In this document: piece by piece, positions 1 to 16,054 of the stretch
Layout: each line of letters opens with the position of its first letter
Position numbering within the stretch: the first letter of the stretch is position 1
Assembly (NCBI GenBank): GCA_036268455.1
Contig: DATAUD010000020.1
Location: 1-64,000, forward strand
Length of the DNA: 64,000 nucleotides
Origin: DATAUD01 sp036268455
GTDB taxonomy: Bacteria; Verrucomicrobiota; Verrucomicrobiia; Limisphaerales; Palsa-1400
Reading direction: 5' to 3'
Notes under the pieces: generated by a model
Seen by the model: the letters and a program-made list of their open reading frames with translations, nothing else
Databases searched by the model: none
Told to the model about the DNA's origin: nothing
Made by a program: the position numbers and the translations under genes

Positions 1-58
1 GAAAACAGTAGTTGATGAGTTGCCATTCGGCGTCCGTCAGATCAGAAGTGTATCGCAT
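1..58 (-). CDS. IS5-family transposase, N-terminal fragment (runs off left edge)
   Basis: Reading the minus strand from the ATG at 58-56 gives MRYTSDLTDAEWQLINYCF, then the window ends. The YxSDLTDxEWxLI start is the hallmark of the N-terminal DUF4096 region of IS5-family (IS427/IS1031-like) transposases. In this family the catalytic DDE residues lie further downstream, so they cannot be seen here. The fragment is too short to say whether the transposase is intact. It faces away from the Sel1 remnant to its right, as expected if the element landed in or next to that gene. Confidence 0.7.
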   Translation of the reverse strand, partial: MRYTSDLTDAEWQLINYCF

Positions 59-136
59 CCCCAGCTTATAGGGGTACGCGCTGTAAAGTACAAGTTAACG
101 TTAAAGTCGGGGTTTCCTGAGTTTTAAAACACGCTC
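1..136 (-). mobile_element. 5' end of an IS5-family insertion sequence, cut by window edge
   Basis: The minus strand carries the first codons of an IS5/DUF4096-type transposase starting at 58, with about 75 bases of leader before it. Read on the minus strand, the likely element end is GAGCGTGTTTTAAAAC, starting near 136. It has the GAG-type terminus common in the IS427/IS1031 groups, and a TTA (137-139) just outside fits their TNA target preference. The exact boundary is inferred, because the other end and the second target copy lie outside the window. Confidence 0.5.
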
Positions 137-173
137 TTAGAAAAGAGCCGAAGCGGGTGATTCGACGGCTCAA

Positions 174-836
174 GTGTCGCTCGGTGACGCTTTCGCCCAT
201 CAATTCAAGTACTCCGAAGCCTTTCAGTGGTACCGAAAAGCCGCCATTCAGGGAAATGTAGACGGCGAATTTCACGTCGGGGATGGGCTGCTTTTCAGAG
301 CGGCTGAACCTCACGGCAACTTGTCCACGCGCATCGAGGGGCTTCACTGGACTTTTATGGCCGCGACGAATCTTTATCCTTACGCTTACCTGGACATGAG
401 CAAAGCTTTGGAACAGGGGGTGGGCACCAGCATTGACTTGGTGCAATCCTATGCTTGGCTAAAACTCTTTTCCGAGACGTCACCGGGTGGAATTTATGGC
501 CGGGTACTAATGAATAGTATGGCGCTTAAGATGGGAACCGAAGAGATTGAACGCGCACAACGTCTGGCGGCGGACTTTAGGGCCGGCCATTGGCAATTTC
601 CGAACACGCGAGTCATCCCGGATAACGACTCTGCCCTCAAACTTACTGCCATCACAATTAGTTCAGCGGCATCACTCGCAGTTATAAACGGCAAAACGCT
701 CCTGCCGGGAGAATCTACGATTATTTCCCTAAAGTCAGGGAAAGTTGGACTTCGATGTCTCAAGATTGACAAAGATTTTGTTCAGGTCCTGATCAGCGGA
801 GAAGACGAGCCGAGAGTTCTCAGGCTAGGAAACTAG
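174..836 (+). CDS. Sel1-repeat protein, probably 5'-truncated remnant
   Basis: Sel1/TPR-like solenoid protein. Helical repeats with AFQWYRKAAIQGN and YAWLKLFSE cores fill about residues 1-140. A C-terminal beta domain of about 65 residues follows (LTAIT, NGKTLLPGE, GKVGLRCLKI, EPRVLRL), of a kind seen after Sel1 repeats in Verrucomicrobia. The listed start is a GTG. The homologous frame continues upstream to 141 (AEAGDSTAQ is a Sel1 repeat start) and stops at a TAG (138-140) beside the IS5 end, so the N-terminus is probably lost. The stop codon TAG is shared with the left TA target of the IS630 element. These proteins usually have a signal peptide and more repeats, and neither is present here. 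Expression is doubtful. Confidence 0.6.
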   Translation: MSLGDAFAHQFKYSEAFQWYRKAAIQGNVDGEFHVGDGLLFRAAEPHGNLSTRIEGLHWTFMAATNLYPYAYLDMSKALEQGVGTSIDLVQSYAWLKLFSETSPGGIYGRVLMNSMALKMGTEEIERAQRLAADFRAGHWQFPNTRVIPDNDSALKLTAITISSAASLAVINGKTLLPGESTIISLKSGKVGLRCLKIDKDFVQVLISGEDEPRVLRLGN

Positions 837-899
837 TGTGATGTAACATAATATATGTCGTATATTGACGCCCATTGTTCCGTGGTGAATGATGAGGCA

Positions 900-2029
900 A
901 TGACACCACGATACAAAGTTACACTCACCGAAGAAGAACGCGGCCGGTTGGAGGCGTTGACGCGCAGTGGAAAAACGGCGGCCTCCAAGTTCATCCATGC
1001 GCGTGCGCTGCTGCTGTGTGATGGGGGACCCCATGGCAGCCCGTGGAAGGTGGCCGACATAGCCGAAGCCTTGGGCGTAACTTCCCGCACCATTGAACAT
1101 CTCAAAGAACGTTTCGTGGAAGAGGGGATTGAGGCCGCGCTGGAGCGCAAACCCAGAACCAAACCGCCCAAAATTTCCTTCGACGGGGCTTTTGACGCCC
1201 GATTAACGGCCTTGGCCTGTTCGCCGGCCCCCGCCGGTCGGGCTCGCTGGACAGTGCGCCTGCCGGCCGAAAAAGTCGTGGAACTGAAAATCGCGCCGAA
1301 GGTTTCCACCATGAGTGTTCAGCGCGCGCTAAAAAAAATGAGCTTAAGCCTCACCTGAGCAAATACTGGAAAATCCCGCCAGATGGCTGCGCTGCTTTTG
1401 TCGTGTGCATGGAAGATGTGCTCGATGTTTATCACTTGCCTTATGATCCCCAGTTCCCACTGGTCTGCATGGACGAATCCAACAAGCAGTTGGTCGGTGA
1501 AGTCCACGTCCCATTGGCCCCGGCTCCGGTGCGCGGTCAAATCAACGACCACGAGTATGTGCGCAATGGCGTGGCCGAAATCTTCCTGGAAGTCGAACCG
1601 CTGGGCGGTCGCCGTCACGTCGCCATTACCGAACACCGCACCCGCAAGGACTGGGCTGTCTTCGTCAAAGGTATGCTGGACGAACGTTACCCACAGGCCG
1701 CCAAAGTTCGCTTGGTGATGGACAACTTGAACACCCACAGTGCCGCTTCCCTCTACGAAGCCTTCGAGCCGGAAGAGGCCCGACGATTGGCCCGACGACT
1801 CGAAATCCACTACACTCCCAAACACGGCAGTTGGCTCAATGTCGCCGAAATCGAATTGAGTGCGCTCAACAGTCAATGTCTCAATCGCGGAATCCCCAAT
1901 ATCGAACTGATGCGAAAAGAAGCAGCGGCTTGGGAACAGGATCGAAACAACCGCGCCGCAACCGTTGACTGGCGCTTCACCACCGAAGATGCTCGCATCA
2001 AATTAAAGCGCATATATCCGAAATTATGA
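900..2029 (+). CDS. IS630-family DDE transposase, made by -1 frameshift
   Basis: Cut-and-paste transposase of the Tc1/mariner-IS630 superfamily. The first frame (900-1358, opening MTPRYKVTLTEEER) holds the N-terminal helix-turn-helix (VADIAEALGVTSRTIEHLKERF). The second frame (entered near 1331, ending 2029) holds the DDE core: D in CMDES, D in VMDNLNTH, and the acidic residue in WLNVAEIE. The second frame is -1 relative to the first. The two overlap across eight A residues (1331-1338), with A_AAA_AAA in phase with the first frame, and the first frame stops at 1356. This is the arrangement of a programmed -1 shift. An in-frame ATG at 855 would add 15 residues, but family members begin with the MxxRYxVTL segment, so 900 is preferred. 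A simple inactivating indel is the alternative. Confidence 0.8.
1331..1338 (+). other. A-rich slippery sequence for -1 frameshifting in IS630 transposase
   Basis: The zero frame reads CTA AAA AAA ATG, giving a classic X_XXY_YYZ heptamer (A_AAA_AAA) at 1331-1337 with an eighth A. The -1 frame continues as a full-length transposase C-terminus. The zero-frame stop lies 18 bases after the run. I did not identify a clear downstream pseudoknot by eye. Confidence 0.6.
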
Positions 2030-2159
2030 ATGATACAAAATACTAGCTTCAATTCTTAATCTGCGCGTGAATAGGACTCGCTGGGGAAAACGCGGTTTGT
2101 CATTGAAACGAAAGAAAATGAACGAATATTAATTTGACGGTCTTCTGTCCGATTGCAGA

Positions 2160-3668
2160 ATGGCGGGGAGGGTACTTGTGGATATTCAAAAAATCACATC
2201 CAAACGGGAAGTGCGCCTTGCATCTGGGTCGTTGCTGCAATCCATTGATCACTTTGTGGTGGTGATGCTCGAGAATCGGTCGTTCGATCATATGCTCGGG
2301 TTTCTTTATGCGGACCAGGGGAATGTCTCGCCGGCGGGGCAGCCGTTTGAGGGATTGAGCGGGAATGAGAGGAATGCGGACGGAAAGGGCGGACAGGTCG
2401 AGGTTTTCAAAATTCAACCGACCGATCCACATGCGTATTTAATGCCGGGGGCTGATCCCGGGGAGGGTTATTTGAATACGAATTATCAGCTTTTCGGTTC
2501 GGAACATCAGCCGAACCCGCTCGTGGCGGCGACCAACCAGGGGTTCGTCACAAATTTTGCATCGACGCTTGCGTGGGAGTCCAAACAGTCTGGAAGGGTG
2601 ATAGCTGGAACCACGGCCAGCCAGATCATGGGGATGTTCGCGCCGCAAACTCTGCCGATCCTTTCAGGCCTGGCTTCCGGCTACGCGGTTTGCGACTATT
2701 GGTTTAGCTCCATTCCAACTCAAACCATTCCAAATCGCGCCTTCATGGCAATGGCCACGTCGCAGGGAATCGTCCAGGACGCAAGCCGGAAGGTGTACAC
2801 GGCTCCGAGCATTTACAATCTGCTGACGCAACATGGTCAAACATGGGCCATCTACAGCGACAGTGGAGCGTCGCTGACGCGGGGATTGGTGTCGGACATT
2901 ACATCCGCGCCGGCGGCTCACTTTGGGCAGTTCGCTGATTTTCAGAAGGCTGTCAAACAAGGGACTCTCCCAGCTTATGTGTTCCTCGAGCCGAGTTGGG
3001 GAAGCTCGGGCAATAACCAGCATCCTCCTTACAATGTGGCGCTGGGCGAACAGTTTTTGCACGATGTCTATTACACTCTATTTGGATCGCCGGTTTGGGG
3101 ATCGACGTTACTGATCATTACCTACGACGAGCATGGGGGCTGCTACGATCATGTGCCGCCGCCGGAAAACGCCGTGGCGCCGGATGATTCTGTGGGAGAG
3201 TTGGGATTTACTTTTACGCGGTTTGGGCCGCGCGTGCCGACGGTTCTTGTTTCGCCGCTGATCCCGGCTGGGACGGTTTTTCGCGCGCCGGGACCGACGC
3301 CATTCGATCACACTTCAATCCTGGCCACAGTGGAAAAGCGGTTTGGCCTGCCGGGTTTGACCAAGCGCGACGCGGCTGCGCCGGACGTTGGAGGCGTTCT
3401 CACTTTGCAGCAACCCCGCAGAGATGATCCGCTCCACGGAGTAGTAGTGCCCGTCAGCAAAGCGACGCCCGTTCATGCGCCTGGCCCGACTCATTTGGAG
3501 CAAACCCTGGCTGAATCAGCCTCGTTGCTGCCCGTTTCGGATACGACCGACGGCGGGTATCACCATGAGATGCCGATTTTCAAGAGTGGCGCGGAAGCGG
3601 TGGATTACGCGCGAAAACGTTATCAAGCTTTTGATGAAAAGCTCAAGGCGCAACACGCTCGACCGTAA
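2160..3668 (+). CDS. Phospholipase C / acid phosphatase-like phosphoesterase (PF04185 type)
   Basis: Alkaline-phosphatase superfamily phosphoesterase of the PLC/AcpA type, predicted to hydrolyse phosphodiester or phosphomonoester bonds of lipids or small metabolites. The family metal/nucleophile motif is clear near the N-terminus (VVVMLENRSFDHMLG). Later metal-binding blocks are present (IITYDEHGGCYDHVPPP, then PFDHTSILATVEKRFGLP), so the catalytic core is complete. At 502 residues it is of normal length. Unlike its distant paralogue at 49746-51215, no signal peptide is visible from this ATG and no better upstream start exists, because the IS630 element ends only about 115 bases upstream. It may act in the cytoplasm, or its original 5' context may have been altered. 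It is convergent with the ROK gene, with 7 bases between the stops. The substrate cannot be told from sequence. Confidence 0.8.
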   Translation: MAGRVLVDIQKITSKREVRLASGSLLQSIDHFVVVMLENRSFDHMLGFLYADQGNVSPAGQPFEGLSGNERNADGKGGQVEVFKIQPTDPHAYLMPGADPGEGYLNTNYQLFGSEHQPNPLVAATNQGFVTNFASTLAWESKQSGRVIAGTTASQIMGMFAPQTLPILSGLASGYAVCDYWFSSIPTQTIPNRAFMAMATSQGIVQDASRKVYTAPSIYNLLTQHGQTWAIYSDSGASLTRGLVSDITSAPAAHFGQFADFQKAVKQGTLPAYVFLEPSWGSSGNNQHPPYNVALGEQFLHDVYYTLFGSPVWGSTLLIITYDEHGGCYDHVPPPENAVAPDDSVGELGFTFTRFGPRVPTVLVSPLIPAGTVFRAPGPTPFDHTSILATVEKRFGLPGLTKRDAAAPDVGGVLTLQQPRRDDPLHGVVVPVSKATPVHAPGPTHLEQTLAESASLLPVSDTTDGGYHHEMPIFKSGAEAVDYARKRYQAFDEKLKAQHARP

Positions 3669-3675
3669 GCAGTGA

Positions 3676-4626
3676 TTAGAGACACATCTTGGGCAGCAGC
3701 GGTTTTGCCTTTGACCAGAATTTTTCTTCCAATAGACGGGCGCTTCCGATCAGGGCGGCGTGTTCTTTGAGTTCGGAAAGATGAACCGCGGTCGCCCGAT
3801 GTTGGTTTTTTAGGGATTCTTCCAGCGCGGGCCCAAACCAAGGGTAAGCGGCGGATACATTGCCGCCGAGAACCAGAACTTCGGCGGAGAATTTTTTGAG
3901 CCATGGCCCGAGAAAAATCCCCAGGCTTGCACCGAATTCGATGAAGACTTCTTTGGCGAGGGGATCGCAGTCCACTCTTTCGGCGATTTGTTTGACGCCG
4001 GCAAGACGAGTCCCTGCCTTTTCGGCATAACGATTTGTAAACCAGCGGGCGGAAAATGAATCGTCGGCTATGCTGCCGTTGAACGGCAAGTGCCACATGC
4101 TGCCCATGCGGGGGACATCGGCACCATCGACAACAGGGATGCCGTCCTCAATAAAGGCGGCGCCCAATCCGGTGCCCAGCGTCAACACTATGGAGCGTCT
4201 TGCGCCGGAGGCTTTGCCCATCCATGCCTCCCCCACCCCAAATGCCGTCGCATCGTTTAGAAAACGGAGGGAAAGGTCTTTGCGTGAGTCTGGCAGCGCG
4301 AGCAGTTTTTTGAGACGCTCGGCGATGTTGATGCCGTGCAAATTCTGATATTTGGCAACGTCGCTGGTGAACAGGGCGATGCCTTTTGCGTAGTCGAAGG
4401 GGCCAGGCATGGCGAAGCCGATTCCCATCAGTTGCGCGCCGCGAATTGTGGCAATGGATTTGTTTATGGCGGCGGCCCAGTTGCCCAGTATTTCTTCGGC
4501 GGAAGCCTGGTTATCGACTTCCCGGTCCGCGAGACTTTCTTTTAAGACGGACTTTTTTTCGAGGTCGATGGCGGCGGAACAGATGTGACTTCCCCCGATA
4601 TCGGTGCCGATCGCAAATTGGTTCAT
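3676..4626 (-). CDS. ROK-family sugar kinase homologue without the zinc motif
   Basis: ROK (repressor, ORF, kinase) protein of 316 residues, the usual length for ROK sugar kinases, with no N-terminal helix-turn-helix, so an enzyme rather than a repressor. The phosphate-binding GTDIGGSH loop is at residues 7-14, the FLNDATAFGVGE block carries the likely catalytic base D125, and TLGTGLGAA is the second glycine-rich loop. Family members normally have a CxCGxxGCxE zinc site after the second loop. Here that stretch (about residues 168-195, VPRMGSMWHLPFNGS) has no cysteines, so it belongs to the zinc-less branch that includes some polyphosphate/ATP glucokinases. The start is 7 bases after the REC-kinase stop, preceded by CAGGGGG. 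Last gene of a minus-strand unit with two sensor kinases. The exact sugar is unknown. Confidence 0.8.
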   Translation of the reverse strand: MNQFAIGTDIGGSHICSAAIDLEKKSVLKESLADREVDNQASAEEILGNWAAAINKSIATIRGAQLMGIGFAMPGPFDYAKGIALFTSDVAKYQNLHGINIAERLKKLLALPDSRKDLSLRFLNDATAFGVGEAWMGKASGARRSIVLTLGTGLGAAFIEDGIPVVDGADVPRMGSMWHLPFNGSIADDSFSARWFTNRYAEKAGTRLAGVKQIAERVDCDPLAKEVFIEFGASLGIFLGPWLKKFSAEVLVLGGNVSAAYPWFGPALEESLKNQHRATAVHLSELKEHAALIGSARLLEEKFWSKAKPLLPKMCL

Positions 4627-4633
4627 CCCCCTG

Positions 4634-5860
4634 TCAGGCCGCGCTTAGATTTGTGGCGGCTGGCGCTGGCGGCAAATCCACCCAAAAACGGCTGCCTTGG
4701 CCCGGTGCGGAAATGACGCCGCAGGTGCCGCCCATTCGCTGGACGGCGCGATTGACGATGGCCAGGCCAATGCCAGTGCCTTCGTATTTTTGAAGGTCGC
4801 CAACGCGCTCAAAGATGCTGAAAATTTTGCGGTGGTAGTTGGGATCAATGCCGATGCCGTTGTCTTCGACCCATAAACGGACATGGCCATCCTTGGATTC
4901 GGCGCGAATACAAACCTCCGGGGTGGCGCCTGAACGAACGAATTTGGTCGCGTTGCTGATCAGGTTGATCATGCACTGTTCGAGGAGGAATCGGTTGCCA
5001 AGGATTTCGACTTCGCCAGCCTGGACGGTGATTTTGGATTGTTTGGCCTGGGCGGAGCTGACAAAGGAAACGATCTCCTCAAGGGCCGACTGCAAACGCA
5101 CAGGCTCCAGCCTGACTGCTTCGCGGGCGACTCGTCCGTAGGCGAGGAGGTCGCGGGTCAGGCAATCCATGCGGTTGGCGGCGCGGTAAAGGGCTTGGAG
5201 ATGGCCGCGGCCTTCTTCGTCGAGGCGCTCGCCGTAATCTTCCATCAGAACGCTGACGTAGCCGTTTAGGGAGCGCAAGGGAGCGCGGAGATCGTGGGAG
5301 ACGGTGTAGGAAAAGGCCTCCAATTCGGTGTTGGCGTCCTTGAGTTCGTCGTTGAGTTTTTGGATGACTTCCAGTTGCTCGGCCTGGCGTTTGTTGTGGG
5401 CAATCAGATCGGCGGCCTGGGATTTGATGATCTGGGTTTGGCGGGCCAATTCAACAAACGCGCTGACTTTGGCTTTGAGCACCTGTGGGACGACAGGAAG
5501 GAACAGGTAGTCCACCGCGCCCAATTCGTACCCTTTAAGGCGGTCCAGATCGGTGGTGTTGTAGCCGGTGATGAAAATGATCGGAGTTTTCTCGAAGCGC
5601 GGGCGCTGGCGGATCAACGAGGCGGTTTCAAAGCCGTCCATGTTCGGCATGTTGACATCGAGAAGAATGACAGCGAAGTCGTGGCGCAGAAGATGGGCGA
5701 GCGCTTCGACGCCATTGCGGGCTTTGATGATGCGCTGACCCAATTCGGAAAGGATGGCCTCGTGCGCCAAAAGCTTTCCGGGCTGGTCATCGACCAGAAG
5801 AATATTGATGACTTCAGGGTGGCGCTCGCCGGAAATTGAATCCGCGCCGGACGCTGCCAT
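4634..5860 (-). CDS. REC-histidine kinase (response receiver sensor kinase)
   Basis: Soluble two-component protein with an N-terminal receiver and a C-terminal kinase, a layout that passes phosphate from another kinase to a downstream partner. From the ATG at 5860 the receiver covers about residues 18-135 (LLVDDQ acidic pocket, phospho-acceptor D68 in LLDVNMPNMDG). A coiled segment follows, then HisKA with H189 in YTVSHDLRAPLRS, and HATPase_c with NLISNATKF, DNGIGID and GTGIGLAIV boxes. The receiver's usual FKP lysine is replaced (DYLFLPVVP). The frame stays open to 5992, but that would overlap the giant kinase by 91 bases. The ATG at 5860 leaves a 41-base gap and is preferred. It sits directly downstream of the HAMP kinase, which suggests one phosphorelay. 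Confidence 0.85.
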   Translation of the reverse strand: MAASGADSISGERHPEVINILLVDDQPGKLLAHEAILSELGQRIIKARNGVEALAHLLRHDFAVILLDVNMPNMDGFETASLIRQRPRFEKTPIIFITGYNTTDLDRLKGYELGAVDYLFLPVVPQVLKAKVSAFVELARQTQIIKSQAADLIAHNKRQAEQLEVIQKLNDELKDANTELEAFSYTVSHDLRAPLRSLNGYVSVLMEDYGERLDEEGRGHLQALYRAANRMDCLTRDLLAYGRVAREAVRLEPVRLQSALEEIVSFVSSAQAKQSKITVQAGEVEILGNRFLLEQCMINLISNATKFVRSGATPEVCIRAESKDGHVRLWVEDNGIGIDPNYHRKIFSIFERVGDLQKYEGTGIGLAIVNRAVQRMGGTCGVISAPGQGSRFWVDLPPAPAATNLSAA

Positions 5861-5901
5861 CTGATTTTCAGGCTTAAGGGGTGTCACAAATCTTGCAAGG
5901 G

Positions 5902-13875
<7,974 letters not shown>

Positions 13876-13884
13876 AATCTCACT

Positions 13885-13900
13885 TTGTCTGGGGGGACAA
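13885..13900 (-). promoter_or_regulatory. Short hairpin just upstream of the giant kinase start
   Basis: TTGTC (13885-13889) and GACAA (13896-13900) flank a G/C run, giving a short stem-loop that ends 10 bases before the ATG of the kinase. It could mask the ribosome-binding region. No convincing Shine-Dalgarno sequence is seen between it and the start. The rest of the 188-base gap up to the carbonic anhydrase gene shows no gene and no clear promoter match. By eye this could be chance. Confidence 0.2.
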
Positions 13901-14063
13901 GGAGCCGCAATGACCTCTGATACGCGGAACCTGCCTGGATATTGGAAACATGGTTGGAGTTCCCAAGCAAATTAAGGATTCACTGGTCCGCGCTTGTGTT
14001 GTTTTTATTGCTTTACATGGAATCTAAATTAGCTCAATTCGTCAACTCCGAATCTAAGGGATT

Positions 14064-14915
14064 TTAGGATCGTTTTCTAGGATTCATTCGTATCGGCGGC
14101 GGAAGCGGGATCGGGCGCGGACGCGCCGGAGGCGGAAGAATCGGCGGAGGAGCCGCCGGCGACGCCACAGGTTTTATCGGCGCGCTGAAAACGGAGGGCG
14201 CCTTGGGAGCTGGCGTTTGATTGCCCGCTGTTTGCGCGGTTTCCCCAATCTTCAAGTCTGAACTCTTCATTTCGCCCATCTGGAAAGAAACATCTCCTCC
14301 CAGCGACCCAACCAGCGAATCGAGCTGCGGAAATTGCAAACCCGGAGCGGGCACGACCACCCGCGCCGGCGATTCATAGCCGTTAACGACCCATTCCAGC
14401 GCCCCGCTCTGAATGTCTATCAACAGCCCCTGGACGACGATTTTATGGCCGATTAACGGACTGCTCCGAACTACGTCAACGCAATGGATGACATTTTGCC
14501 GCACGCCTGTAAAAAGACCGAAATATTCCGTAATATTGTCCGGCAATTGTTGGCGTTCAACGCCGAGCGTCTTGAATTGGTCAATCAACGCCGAGGCGCT
14601 GGTCTGGCTTACGCGGCAATCGGTGTGGCCGATCACCGCGATTTCCCGCCCGCCCTTGATGGCGCACGCCATCGCGATGGAACGTATCGTGCTGCTCAGC
14701 GGACCGCTGATAATGTTGCCCGCGTTGCGCAGCCAGATGAAGTTGTCCTCGGGCAGCCCAAGCGCGCCGGGCAGAAGCCTGTTCAATCGCGGATCAATGC
14801 ACGTCAGGGCGACTACCGGGAGTTCATCAGCGTAATCGGCGACATGGACACCCGCGGCGCCGTCGCCTGCAAGGGCGCGCTGATTGGCTGCGAGAATAGC
14901 TTCGAACAAACGCAT
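14064..14915 (-). CDS. Beta-class carbonic anhydrase with proline-rich C-terminal tail
   Basis: Zinc enzyme interconverting CO2 and bicarbonate. The beta-CA signature is complete. Zinc ligands are C39 (ALTCIDPRLN), H97 and C100 (VIGHTDCRV), with the D41/R43 catalytic dyad and the RNAGNI loop. Residues 1-185 are the catalytic domain. From about residue 220 the protein is a low-complexity Pro/Ala-rich tail (APKAPSVFSAPIKP, PPPILPPPARP) not found in ordinary beta-CAs, which might be a tether or interaction segment. No signal peptide is seen. Its start lies 11 bases after the stop of the toroid gene, so it is the last gene of the 16758-14064 operon. The link between a carbonic anhydrase and two secreted proteins is unexplained. 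Confidence 0.85.
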   Translation of the reverse strand: MRLFEAILAANQRALAGDGAAGVHVADYADELPVVALTCIDPRLNRLLPGALGLPEDNFIWLRNAGNIISGPLSSTIRSIAMACAIKGGREIAVIGHTDCRVSQTSASALIDQFKTLGVERQQLPDNITEYFGLFTGVRQNVIHCVDVVRSSPLIGHKIVVQGLLIDIQSGALEWVVNGYESPARVVVPAPGLQFPQLDSLVGSLGGDVSFQMGEMKSSDLKIGETAQTAGNQTPAPKAPSVFSAPIKPVASPAAPPPILPPPARPRPIPLPPPIRMNPRKRS

Positions 14916-14926
14916 TTCGAATGTGT

Positions 14927-16054
14927 TTACAATCCTCGATAGAGAATTTCAAGCGACATCACAGAATAAGACGTCACGAGCGCTGGATCGTGCTCCCACC
15001 ATCGCCCATTCGCGTTGGTCCACGAACCATCGGCTTTTTGCAAATTGATTAATTTCATCGCCACGTCCCGGCGCCAATCAACCGTTTGGCCCTTCACGGG
15101 CAATTGATCAACCCCGTAAATCGCAAGCGCCTTGGTCATTAGGTGCAGATAATAATATAAACCTTGCTGGCCCAGGCCTGGATTCTCATCCAGCGTATAA
15201 TTGTTGCGAAGCCAGTCATAGACGGCCTGCACGCGCGGATCATCCGGCTTGAGGTCCGCGTAGATGTAGCTCAACAGTCCCGCATAGCTGATGGAGCCGT
15301 ACGAACGCAATGCCGTCCGGCCCTCCGCATTGGTCACTGTCGGCCCCTTGCTGTTTCCTGGATAATAAACAAACCCGCCTTTGTCCTTGGGATCGTCGGA
15401 AACCCACGGCTGCTTATTGTAACCCGGAAGGTTCTGGCACGATTGAATGAACTGGATCGCCCCCGCCCAGTTCAAATCCTTCGCGCCCGAAGCCGTGGTA
15501 TCGGCCGGCGCAAGATATTTGCTGTAATAAAGAGCCTGGAGCGCGGTGAAGGTGTTGTTCATGTCCGAACGATCGCCGTGATCGCCATAGCCGACCCCTC
15601 CCCCGCCGACTTGCTGGGTGATGACCCATTGGCGGGCTTTGCGAAGCAGCGGGTCGTATTGCGGATTTTGCGCCGCCAGCAAACCCATCATGCAAATGGA
15701 CGTGTTGTAATTCGCCAGCCCTTTTTCATAAATGCTTCCGTCCGGCTTGGCGTGATCGGTGACAAATTTGTAACCGCGCTCGACGCCCGCGGGCGGATGC
15801 GCCCTCAATTGCCCCGACGGCTCCCCCATCAACGCGCTCAAGGCAAGCGCCGTGACCGCCGGTTGGTCCGCGGTGGACCACCAGCCGTTGGTGTTTTGGT
15901 TGGATTGCAGCCATTGCACCCCTTTGTCGATGGCGTGCTCAACTTCATGCTGGAACGAAATGTCCGGCGGCCGCACTAGGGGCGGCGTTGGATCCCCTTT
16001 TGCCAGCACAGCAAAACAAACCGCTAAACCCGCCAAAATTCGGCTGTTTTTCAT
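14927..16054 (-). CDS. Secreted prenyltransferase/squalene-cyclase-like alpha-alpha toroid protein
   Basis: The first ~20 residues form a signal peptide (MKNSRILAGLAVCFAVLAKG). The rest is built of terpenoid cyclase/prenyltransferase repeats: GVQWLQSNQNTNGWWS, TALALSALMGE, GYKFVTDHAKPDGSIY, LLRKARQWVITQQ, QKADGSWTNANGRWW, LVTSYSVMSLEIL. No DXDD cyclase motif or protein-prenyltransferase zinc site is visible, so it is probably a non-catalytic or differently catalytic toroid, as in many planctomycete and verrucomicrobial exported proteins. The ATG overlaps the TGA of the upstream YdjY-like gene (ATGA at 16051-16054), showing translational coupling. Function unknown; a periplasmic binding or scaffold role is possible. 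Confidence 0.75.
   Translation of the reverse strand: MKNSRILAGLAVCFAVLAKGDPTPPLVRPPDISFQHEVEHAIDKGVQWLQSNQNTNGWWSTADQPAVTALALSALMGEPSGQLRAHPPAGVERGYKFVTDHAKPDGSIYEKGLANYNTSICMMGLLAAQNPQYDPLLRKARQWVITQQVGGGGVGYGDHGDRSDMNNTFTALQALYYSKYLAPADTTASGAKDLNWAGAIQFIQSCQNLPGYNKQPWVSDDPKDKGGFVYYPGNSKGPTVTNAEGRTALRSYGSISYAGLLSYIYADLKPDDPRVQAVYDWLRNNYTLDENPGLGQQGLYYYLHLMTKALAIYGVDQLPVKGQTVDWRRDVAMKLINLQKADGSWTNANGRWWEHDPALVTSYSVMSLEILYRGL

Larger units (their letters stand above)
836..2043 (+). mobile_element. Complete IS630-family insertion sequence (~1.21 kb)
   Basis: The element is bounded by TA on both sides (834-835 and 2044-2045), the target duplication typical of IS630/Tc1-mariner elements. The left end GTGTGATGTAACAT and the reverse complement of the right end, GTATTTTGTATCAT, form an imperfect terminal inverted repeat (GT, T, TGTA and CAT conserved). 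One transposase in two overlapping frames fills the interior. Excision with one TA would join AACTA to GCTTC and recreate AAC TAG, the stop codon of the upstream Sel1 gene. The boundaries therefore follow from the IR, the TA duplication and the reading frame of the neighbour. Confidence 0.8.
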
